Below, piece after piece: positions 44,716 to 53,739 of a stretch of DNA of 64,000 bases. Below the pieces are notes generated by a model that made no database searches, was not told the DNA's origin, and saw only the letters and a program-made list of their open reading frames with translations. The translations under genes and the position numbers were made by a program. The stretch comes from Zygnema circumcarinatum (Eukaryota > Streptophyta > Zygnematophyceae > Zygnematales > Zygnemataceae): contig CM074809.1 of NCBI GenBank assembly GCA_037447605.1, forward strand, positions 2,665,297-2,729,296, written 5' to 3'. Numbering within the stretch: the first letter of the stretch is position 1; every line of letters starts with the position of its first letter.

Positions 44716-45741
44716 GTTTGCGTTGTATACTGTTAGTCTTACAGTCTAGACTAGTAGGGCTTGTCAGCCATGAACAAACATCCAGGGTTTCACTTATCGA
44801 AAGAGGTACTGTAGTTGCTGTTTCGTTGATACTAATTACCTTCAAGGGAAAGACAAGGGAATACTAATTTCGAACTCTATTTTTCTCGAAATAAGTCAAG
44901 ATTCTCTCTCGTACGGCGCCATGTAATCAAGTACAAAGTATCTCCGCGAGCCTCCCAAATTTGCCCGTTACCACGAGCGAATCCCCGCATCCGTACGCCC
45001 ACCGCTTGTACGGGCGCTTTCCAATTCCAGCGTGGCTCGGCGAGCGGCTGTCCGTACGGCCACGTCGGCAGGCCCGGGCGGCCCTGCTGGCGCCTTGGCC
45101 CCGAGCGCCAGCAAGGCGCCGCCGCGGCCAATCAGCGCGCGGCGCCCGCCGCCTGGCAAGGCCGACGCGGGCGGACACCTCGGGGTCATTTTTGTGAATT
45201 GTTCAATTTGCCGAGTAAGTTCGAACAAGCGGCCTCTGGGAATGAACATAAGTTCCGCCTTGAACATGAGTTGAATCAAACATCTCCCCTTGAACATGTC
45301 CCCAACAACAAGGCTCTTGGCTTGGGAATGCTGTGGTTCCTTTGAACCAATTGCAATGCCCGCGGACGTCAGATTTCAACTTCGAATGGCTTCAATTGTC
45401 AACCTTTTTGCAATAATCATTTTCTTTTTTTTTGTCGTCGGCGGTACGGTTGGGCACGGCAATCTGAATCTTTATCTGAACGACCGCAAGAGGAGATGAG
45501 ATTTCTCCCCCGTACGGCATCGCATCCAACAGCGTCTGCGATGGTTTGTCGGCGGACCTCCACGCCGTCACTCTTCTCGGTATCCGAGCGAGGCAGAGGG
45601 AGAAATTCCATTAAGGGGCAGAGCCTTCTCTCTCTCCCACCCCCTTCCCCCTTCCCTCCCCCCCTCCCTCCCTCCCTCCCGCGCCCGCGACTGCACCGCC
45701 ACGGCTTCGGAGCAGGCCTCTCGCTAAGCGCAGGGGCCGCC
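44716..45741. other. Region upstream of the acetate-transporter-like gene
   Basis: Contains a GC-rich GTACGG-bearing block (44990-45180), AT-rich sequence, and a C/T-rich tract just before the start codon (45625-45690). No separate gene recognised. Confidence 0.4.
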
Positions 45742-47014
45742 ATGGACGGCAAGATGATCGTCACAGTGAGGCACGAGAAGGTGGCGGATCCCGCCGCACT
45801 GGGTCTCGCCTCCTTCGCTCTCACTACCTTCATGCTCTCAGCACACAACGCGGGTGAGGGCTCTCTGATCGCACGTGCTGTCGCCTTGGCCCGTCTCTCT
45901 TACAGCTGTAGTTCTAGGGACTGTGCCTCCTATCGAATTAGCTGACATTCTTGAGCGTGTTTGCAGGGTGGGCGCCCGATATAATATGGGTGAGTCTGGC
46001 GTTGTTCTACGGCGGAGTAGTGCAAGTCTTAGCGGGCATGTGGGAATTTCGGCGCAACAACACTTTCGCCGCCACCGCGTTCTCGACTTATGGCGCATTT
46101 TGGCTCTCGCTTGCCGTCTTTGTGCTGCTGCTTCTCACTGGCCTCGTGAGGAAACGCTGGAACCTCTCTTTGGAATCCCTCAAGTTTTTGGACTTCTGTG
46201 ATGTTAGGCTCGCATTTTTTTGTTCTTTTGCATGGGTCGGACATTCCTGAACCGAATTCGTTCCAAAATGGATCTTCGGAGCTCGTTAGCCGTGTTATAA
46301 AGGAATTGTCGAAATATAATTCTGCATTGAGGCGGAAACCATCTCAAAATTCAGCGAAATTGTTGACATATTGAACAGTGTCAATACAGACACAACATAA
46401 GCTCATCGTTCAAGATATGTGTTGCTGCAGGTTCCCCCCGAGGTCGATTTAAACCGCGCTCTCGGCTTCTTTCTTGCCTCCTTTTTCATATTCAACACTT
46501 TGCTCTTTGCTGCCTCCACTATGATTTCCAAAGCCATTTTCGTCGTCTTCCTGCTTCTAGAGGTGACGTTCGGATGCCTTTTCATTGGCCACTTCTGCCA
46601 TCAATCAGCCGGAGAGCGCCCCTCCTGGACGGTGGCCGGAGGCTACATGGGCATTTTCACCGCCATTGGAGGTAAATGCTTTAATAATGAATTGATAATT
46701 GCGACGGATTTTTAAGAAGACATTTGAACTGAAATGCATGAGAGGCCTGTTCTGGTTGATAAATAACAGCAACAACAACAAAAACAACGCAACAACTATC
46801 ATAGTGTAGACCATTCTGCTGTTTGGTAGGCGTGGCTTGCTAAGTGACACTCGCGCGAGCTTGGTGGTTTGCAGCCTGGTACTGTTCGTTTGCGGTTTTG
46901 ATGAATGAAACTGCGAAGAAGGTGATCATACCTGTGGGTGCACCGTTCCTGAGCTTTAGCGACGCTGGAGGAGCGCATCACAGTGGCTTATCAATGAACA
47001 AGGAGGACCTGTAA
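45742..47014 (+). CDS. GPR1/FUN34/YaaH (SatP) family acetate/monocarboxylate transporter
   Basis: Four exons: 45742-45853, 45967-46145, 46431-46671 and 46875-47014 (stop TAA), about 223 aa. The family signature N-P-[AV]-P-[LF]-G-L appears as DPAALGL (about 16-22), followed by six expected membrane helices: [96 protein letters not shown], and [40 protein letters not shown] is the conserved G-x-x-E-x-x-x-G-N-T-F segment. Members carry acetate or succinate with H+ across the plasma or organelle membrane. Here Ala replaces the usual second Pro and Asp the Asn of the signature. The start sits in a GCCGCCATGG context. Confidence 0.92.
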
Positions 47015-48670
47015 AGCATAGCTAGATGGACTGATGTTTTTATTTCCTTTGTCTTAGTTCTAGTATATGCTATTGCTGGAATGCATTCCCCGCTTTTTTT
47101 TCCCCAATTTAAATTATTAGTTTTTTTGTGAGATAGCGATTTCCATTCCTGCTCAACCAGCTGAGCAATCAGCTCTGTATTGGCGTTCAAAGGAAGGATT
47201 TATCTTCACGGCCGATCGTGGATGCTATAAAGAGGGTCGAAATCGAGGGAAAAGAAGTTTTGTAACTGCTTTTTTTTTTCCGGAACGGAAGAAAACGAGG
47301 GGAAGGGAGAGGGCCGGGAGTCGGAGAGGTAGACGGGGTCGAGGGCGAAGGTCCAGGGGCGAAGGGAGAGGGAGAGGGGGCGGGATGGGGAGAGGAGAGG
47401 GGCGAGAAGGAAAGGATGATGGATGTTCTGGGGAAGGTACAGGGGGATTGGAGGTAGAAGCAGAGAGAAGGGGAGATGGAGAAGTGGGAGTGGGAGTAAA
47501 AAGTATTGGTATCTGCATATTTTATCAAGATTTATGTGTAAACTTGCAAAGAAGATCCTAAGGAAGGCTATTGTACATGTAACATGATAGAATGCGTTTA
47601 CTTGCGTCTCTCTACGTCTGTGCAATGCGCCATCCAGGAATAGAAACATTCCAAATACGCGAGTGACATCACGATAATCCACAATCGATCATCCTCGCGT
47701 ACAGTGCCATGGGGCCATGGCTAGTGAAACATCTCTGACCCTCGCTTCCTCAGCAAGAGCGCCTACTGTATCCCAGACTGCACCATTGAGGTTGGCGCTG
47801 AAAACATGGACGACCCGCCTCAGACTCTCCTTCCTGCCCTGCCCTGCCCTGCCCTGCCCTGCCCTGCCCTGCCCTGCCCTGTGCTTTGCTTTGAGCGCCG
47901 TCTCCGACCCCTCCTCCCGCCCAGTCCCGCCTCCACTACGGCACGGCCGCCCGATGCCTGCGTCCCCCGCCCTAACTTTTCTCGCCTTTCGAGACACGCC
48001 TGCTTTGCTTTGATTTGCTTTGCTGCCTTTCCTTCTATCCCGCGAGCCGATACCGACAGCTTGCCGTCGCTCAATATATCGAGGCGATACGGCTTGGCGC
48101 CCGCCCAGAGGGCCTGCCTCCGTACCGTACGAGCGGTGCCATGTTGTTGCGAGACGGGCTGGTCGCGACCATTGGTTGGCGGATCCGGCCAGCCTCCCGC
48201 ACTGGTTAGTCTGGCACCCGCCAACCCTTGCTGACCATAATCCCGCCCGCCCCCGCTAGCCAACAAGCATTTGCTCTCCAAGTGGTTTGCCGACCGTGGG
48301 CCGTGCCGGCCCCAGGCCCTGCCCTGCATTCCACGGTTGGTTCGTTGGTTCGTTGGTTCGCTGTCCGCTTGCTGCCTGTCTGCCTGTCAGGGACTCAGGG
48401 TTCTGGCAGTCTCTAGTCCCTCCCTTTGCCCGCCCGCCCGGCCTCGCCCGGCGGCGGAATGCGACGCGTCGGCGGAGTCGGAGCGTCGCCGCCGATCGAG
48501 TTCGGAGGGCCGTCCGTCCGCGGGCCGCGTCACGTCACTCCGCCGAAACGCCAAGCGAGTCCGCCCGGCGGCGCCGCGAATGCGAAGGGGCTGGCTCTGG
48601 CGGGCGCTGGCGGGCGCTGGCGGGCGGGCTTTGACCGCGCCGGGGAGGAGGGGAGGGCCTGCCGCCGCCG
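47015..48670. other. Spacer with low-complexity and GC-rich sequence
   Basis: G/A-rich block at 47285-47500, a (CCCTG)n array, then GC-rich sequence from 48060. Frames are low-complexity. No gene is recognised. Confidence 0.45.
47836..47881. repeat. (CCCTG)n minisatellite
   Basis: About nine uninterrupted pentanucleotide units GCCCT. Confidence 0.95.
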
Positions 48671-48671
48671 T

Positions 48672-48680
48672 GAGTATATA
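48672..48680 (+). promoter_or_regulatory. TATA box of the small secreted-protein gene
   Basis: AGTATATAAC at about 48671-48680, some 75-80 bp upstream of the ATG at 48755. The spacing allows a short 5' UTR. Confidence 0.6.
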
Positions 48681-48754
48681 ACGGCCGGCCGCCGCTGTGT
48701 GGCATAACGTGCCTGCAACCAGCAGCTGCTTCTCGGCTGTCAGTGCGAAGGGCT

Positions 48755-49099
48755 ATGGCGTCGGTGAGGACAAGCGGCTGTCTGCTGGGCCTCCTCACGC
48801 TGCTCCTTGTGGCCACGCACTGCAATGCGGTAACCAGCCCTACGGCGTGCGTGAGTCCGGGACCTAGTGGCTACACCTGCGCCTGCACGCCGGTTGACCC
48901 CGTGTTTGGCAGCTTTGTGAACTGGGACGAAACGTGCCCAGGAGGGTCTAAGTGCTTGGGCTTCCGCTGCTTCATCAACCGCTGGCTCATTGACCGCGAT
49001 CTTGACGGTGAGAAGTGGTGGAGGACCCTCCAGAACTGCGCGACTAAGCCGAATACCGTATGTGGCGGTCTTGTGACCAAGGTCACTGCAAAAATGTGA
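48755..49099 (+). CDS. Small secreted cysteine-rich protein, unknown family
   Basis: Intronless, 114 aa, unlike the split genes around it. The N-terminus MASVRTSGCLLGLLTLLLVA followed by THCNA is a good signal peptide with likely cleavage after the CNA site. The mature part has about eleven cysteines (TACVSP, YTCACTP, ETCPGGSKCLGFRCF, LQNCAT, NTVCGG), suggesting a disulfide-stabilised extracellular domain. A TATA box lies at the expected place upstream. I do not recognise a family, and no function should be assigned. Confidence 0.72.
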   Translation: MASVRTSGCLLGLLTLLLVATHCNAVTSPTACVSPGPSGYTCACTPVDPVFGSFVNWDETCPGGSKCLGFRCFINRWLIDRDLDGEKWWRTLQNCATKPNTVCGGLVTKVTAKM

Positions 49100-49690
49100 G
49101 ACTGCAGAGCTAGGGGTGCGCTTGCCTGCCATTGTCTTGCCGTCTGAAGGAAGTTTGCAGTACGTAGAGAAGGGTGAAGGGGCTTTTTATCGTTTTCTTT
49201 GGGGGCGAAATCTGCCTTCTTACAAAATGCACTGGATGTAGGTCTGTGAAGCTGTTTACGTCGTTTCGGGGGGTTTCTGTTTTCTTTTAAAATCGTGGAA
49301 GTCGGGTTCATGAAACATTGAGCTCCCTCTGTGAAGGGTTGAAGAATTGTTGAAGTATAAATCGATTTTCGAATATTTGATTGGTTGCTTCAACGTATTT
49401 ATGTGCGTGTCGATGACGTTCCAAAGTATGTTTTTCTTTAAATTCACACTGCCAAGGTTTATGTGATGAATGATGTCAGGAGTTTATGTTGTCATGTGCT
49501 CCATCCATGTCAAGCATCCGTAGTGGCAGCCTGCTGTACACGTCCCCACCTGCATGTAAGGGTACAAGGGGCGCATCTAAAGATAACGCTCCGGAAATAC
49601 TATTTGACGTAGCAAAAGCAGCGGCAGGAGTGAATGTAACAGAAAAAGCAAACTTCAACCTGGGTCAAGTTGAAGACTAATGAAAATTCA
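49100..49690. other. 3' flank of the secreted-protein gene
   Basis: AT-rich, no recognised exon. A short open frame at 49486-49680 has no recognisable motif. Confidence 0.4.
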
Positions 49691-50265
49691 CTGACCTCAC
49701 TAACGAAAATCATAGACAAGCTGGTGAAGAAGCCGTCAAACAGACCAACCCCCCGTGACATGGGTCCCTGGTTCGTTCACGCTCCATCTGCTTCCCCAAT
49801 TACCTCTGCTCCATGACACAGAAAAACAACCATAATAGTTATTAATCAAATTTATCTCAGCAACAAAAAAAATACTTAGGATACTTGCTGCACTGAATCG
49901 TAACTGGTTAAAAGCCAGTACCCTGTGAGCACCAGTAATACACACTTTCGAAGGAAATGGAAGTGGCAGTAATCTCACGTTGGCGATGCCATCAAATGGA
50001 AATGGAATTTTTTCAAAAGTGCACCAATCAGAGAAGTTGCACAGATGTCTGACAATAGAACAGAGTACATGGTCAAGTTTGACTTGTGACGTAAAAGCTC
50101 GATCCCACCTTGCCATGCCGCCCGAGATCATCCCCTCTGCGTGACCCCCCAAGAGCTAACTTCTTAGCAGCTGAGCCCTGAACCGTCCATCTGCCAGCAG
50201 CCTGCGTGGGACCCCTGGCCACGAATATCGGCCGCAGCCATGGAAGTGCCGCCTCTGCCATCGTA
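49691..50265 (-). pseudogene. Inverted, decayed copy of part of the GDT1 gene (end of intron 1 plus exon 2)
   Basis: On the minus strand this segment follows 58985-59503 of the GDT1 gene block by block: GCCGCCTCTGC, TGCCATGCCGC..., AAGCTCGATCCCACCTTGCC, then GTGTCATGGAGCAGAGGTAA, GGGGAAGCAGATGGAGCGT and GACGGCTTCTTCACCAGCTT. In the copied exon 2 the codon for Trp in the source (GCG TGG ACG) has become TGA at 49779-49777. No other GDT1 exon is present. It is a partial inverted segmental duplication about 9 kb from its source. Confidence 0.8.
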
Positions 50266-50327
50266 TCCCACGGCCTGCCTGCCTTCCTGCCTGCCTTCCT
50301 GCCTGACCTGTCAGTCCTTGACCATCG

Positions 50328-50663
50328 GAGTCAGACCTTGACCATCGCCAAATCAATTTCGTAAGCCTGTCGGGCGAATTAAGCGTTGGCTAGGTACGCA
50401 TTTCGGTACGGCTGGGCTCGGCGGAGCCGCGGATCCCGAGCCGGAATTCGTAAACGAAAGAAGTGACTTTTAGTATAAGGAATTCGGGAATTTCGTAAGC
50501 GATGGTCAAGGCCTGACTTGCCCCCCTCGTGTACGAATTCCGGGTCGGGATCCGCGGCTCCGCCGTACCCATCCGTACTGAAATGCGTACCTAGCCAATG
50601 CTTAATTCGCCCGACAGGCTTACGAAATTGATTTGGCGATGGTCAAGGTCTGACTCCCCCTAA
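50328..50663. mobile_element. Near-palindromic foldback element (GTCAGACCTTGACC family)
   Basis: The left arm GGAGTCAGACCTTGACCATC ... GCCAAATCAATTTCGTAAGC ... GCGTTGGCTAGGTACGCATT ... GGAGCCGCGGATCCCG is repeated in reverse in the right arm, ending GATGGTCAAGGTCTGACTCC. Arms are about 145 bp around a centre holding GAATTCGTAAACG. Internal and nearby extra copies of AAGCGATGGTCAAGG occur (about 50500 and 50806). Related copies: 57107-57419 and a fragment at 29193-29340. No coding capacity. Confidence 0.8.
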
Positions 50664-50977
50664 TCGCCTTATTTTGGGCCCTTTTCGTAGGCCTTTTCGT
50701 AATACGGACGGGACAGTCAGGTTCGGGGAAGCCGCGGTTTCCCAACCAAATTCTGCAATCGAAATGAGTACCTTTAGTATAGGGAATTCGGGAATTTCGT
50801 TAAGCGATGGTCAAGGTCTGACTCCCCCTATTGTAACGCAAGAGACAGTCACGGATCCATGTGATGCTGTCCCGTTATCTACCCGTGCTACTTTGAGGGT
50901 GGTCATTGTAAGGACGGGTTTTGAACTGAACTGAAAGTGAAACTGCACTATGGACAAGGACGGCCCTGACCCGTTTT
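50664..50977. other. Spacer with partial copy of the foldback family
   Basis: GCCTTTTCGTAATACGGACG through TAAGCGATGGTCAAGGTCTG (50690-50830) matches the interior of the element at 57107-57419. The rest shows nothing recognisable. Confidence 0.5.
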
Positions 50978-52275
50978 GAAGGAAAGGCCGTCGGCTTATT
51001 GCAGATGCCACTGAAGGTGTAGGTGTGTGCGTTTGTAGCTGAGTTGATGTGAGGGGGAGCCCCGTGAGTATCAAGTATGGAGGTCGACGCTGTAGCGGAA
51101 AGACTGAGAATCTTGGGAGAGAAAAACTCTCAAGGTCGGCAGCGACAAGGGGCGAAAAGAAAGGCAGCAGCAGGAAAGAGGGAAAGCTAAGTGGAGGGAG
51201 GAAGCGATGAGAAAAAAGTCCCAGGATCAAGTATGGAGGTCGACACTGTGGAGGAAGTGTCGCCTCCCACAAAGGCCTTTGAGAGGGAGCAGCGTGGCAG
51301 GCCGCCCGGTGGTGGAGAAAGAAAGGGAGCTAATTGAAGGAGTTGAATGAAATATTGCTTAAGGTATTGTCTAACCCACTAACACTGAATAGCGTGGAAG
51401 GGATTTGAGAGAAAGTGAGGGCTTTGTGTGTTTGGGGGACGACTAATTATAGAATCAACCAATTTATGCTTGTAAATTTTGTGTTGCGACATTAACTTTT
51501 TTTGGTTCGCATCACGAAGTCAAGAAGTGGTGTAAGGGTGGAGTTCCAAATAGATAGCAACTCTTTGAGAGTTGTATAAAATTCATCCCAGCTTTTAGTG
51601 GGCATTATGTTTCCCATTGGCGAGTAATTTCAACTCCTAATTTTTAAATATGCGTGATTATTGTTGTCTTATCATGGATACATACGTGGTGTGCTTTGTG
51701 GCTTTTGGAGTCTTGGTAGAATCATGCCTTTTTAGGCAGTCGCACAAGTATTAGTTCGTCTACCTATTTTTTTTTTCCTTTGCTTCTTTTATGTTAATTT
51801 AAATGTTGATAACAATGTCAAATCCCTTTCACGCTATTTAGTTTCACTGGGTTAGGCGATACCTTGGGCACTTTTTCAACCAATTCCTTCAACCAACTCC
51901 CTTTCTTTCTCGTCACACCGCCTGGCGGCCTGGCGCGTCGCTCCTTCTCAAGGGCTTCTTTGGGAGGCGATACCTCCTTCACGAGTAGAGTGTCGACCTC
52001 CATATTTGATTCTGGGGATTTTTCTCACCGCTTCCTCCTTCCACTTGGCTTTCCCTCTTTGCCTTTTCATTAGCTGCTGCTGCCTTTATTTTCGTCCCTT
52101 GTCGCTGGCAATCTTAAGAGTTTTTTCTCTCCTATATTCTCAGTCCTTTTCGGTACAGGTTCGACCTCCATACTTGATAATAACAGGGCTCACTCTCACA
52201 TCAACTCAACTACAATCGCACACACCTACGCCTTCAGTGGCTTCTGCAATAAACCGACGGCCTTTCCTTTCCTTT
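50978..52275. mobile_element. Long inverted-repeat element, about 1.3 kb, with captured coding-like sequence
   Basis: Outer arms (50978-51415 and 51825-52275) are inverted copies: GGAAAGGCCGTCGG, ATTGCAGAWGCCACTGAAGG, GTAGGTGTGTGCG, TCAAGTATGGAGGTCGAC and TTGAAGGARTTGA all recur reversed, around a spacer of about 400 bp at 51420-51820. Both arms hold a matching reading frame when read inward (MEVDTVEEVSPPTKAFERE on the plus strand, MEVDTLLVKEVSPPKEALEK on the minus strand), as if a gene piece was captured before the arms diverged. No clear target duplication and no transposase. Mutator-like or foldback class is possible. Confidence 0.7.
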
Positions 52276-52333
52276 TCCCTTTCCAGCAAGTGGGAGAGGG
52301 AGGGGGAGAGAGGAGAGGGGGACCGTGACCTTG

Positions 52334-53432
52334 ATGTTCAGTATAGAGCGGCTCAAAGAGCGAACAGGACGCTATGGAACCCCTCGCTTCGATTATTTAC
52401 AAGTACATTCATTCTCACGGTCATCTTTTGCTTCTTTTGGATCGCAATCACCTCTTGTTTGTTCTCTTTTTTATAAAGGTGAACCAAGATGCACTCTTCC
52501 AATTGTTGCTTGTTGTATTTTCCGTTGAATGGCCTTTGCTGCATTTTTTTGGGGATGTTTGTGGGGGGGAATCGAAGCAACAGGAGCTGGTGACAGAGTT
52601 TCAGACTATACGAGATGAGAGTGCGCAGTTTACCTAGTTCTTTGTCTATTCTTATGGTCAGAAAGTAGTGTTCTGCATTTAGGAAATGCTTTGCATTGCG
52701 ATCGGAAACTATCTCCGCCCGTCTCTCAGAAATGTATGCTTTGTCACTCTCTCTCTCTCCTCCTCCGTTCTCATCCCCGCTCTTTCCCCTAACCCTCAGT
52801 TCTGTAGTGCTCGCAGAGGTGAAGGAGCAGATAGTCACTAACCTTGCCAACTTTGCTTATGACCCCATCAACTAGGAGCATTTGCGTACAGTAAGTCTAA
52901 GGTAGCCCCTGCCTCATGTAATGGCATCATTCGTATGCACAAGCCATATTCTTTTGTTAGTTGCAAAAAGCCATTTAGGTCCTTCCAGCACTTTTGGATG
53001 ACCTAAAGTCTGTTTTACGTTGCATGATGTATTTAAAGGGTCCCTCTCCGGAGGTCGTCAATGATGTGAAATTGTATGTTCAGGCACCAAAGTGATCCTT
53101 TATGAAGGATCGGATTTAGGCTTAAATTTCAAACGAGAGAGCATCCTTTATGAAATGTAGTATATTTTGCACCTCACAAATGTGTCTATGTACCGACTCC
53201 TTTTTTGTAGGATTGGGAAGAGGAGCAAAGTAGAAATCGAACTGAAGCACCGTTCAATGTTTTGGAGTCGACCAGATTCACTGAGCGGTGATAGTTCATC
53301 AGCTGACTGTTTCAAGTTTTGGTTAAGTTTGGTGGCAGTTACATGTGTTGGACCTCTTCATTGACTGTTTAACGGAGCCAAATGAAAAACTTCAAGAATT
53401 TGGCATGGGAGGCATTTGCAACTGTTGCCCTT
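52334..53432 (+). pseudogene. ARMC7-like (armadillo repeat) pseudogene
   Basis: Four phased exons remain: 52334-52402 (MFSIERLKERTGRYGTPRFD then YLQ), 52584-52620 (ELVTEFQTIRDE), 52817-52890 (VKEQIVTNLANFAYDPIN, stop, EHLR) and 53339-53432 ([20 protein letters not shown] then GGICNCC). This follows ARMC7, a small armadillo protein of spliceosome-associated complexes. The Tyr expected after DPIN is TAG (52873-52875). After CNCC the expected Leu-Asp-Pro and the remaining armadillo repeats are not found downstream. The stop plus the missing C-terminal part indicate a truncated pseudogene rather than a sequencing slip. Confidence 0.75.
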
Positions 53433-53739
53433 GTAAGTTGAGGACGGCTTTGTTTGTCCTAACAGTTTGAAACTGAAACGAACTTCTTGCTCATAGTGTG
53501 CTGGCCATTGGATTTTGAGTGTTGGTCAACTACAAGAACAAAAGCTTAGCGTAGGAAAGCTGAAGATGAATTGGGAGCTTTCAGAGTTGTATTGGCTTCC
53601 AAATTTAAGGAATGTTAAGCAGCGAGACACGATGTCCAAACCTTGGCAACTGACTGAAAGAATGATGTGTGGATTGCTGGCTGGGAAAATGGTGCGAAGT
53701 TTCTGGTTAAAGTAGCAGGCGAGGAGCAGGGCGACTAGG

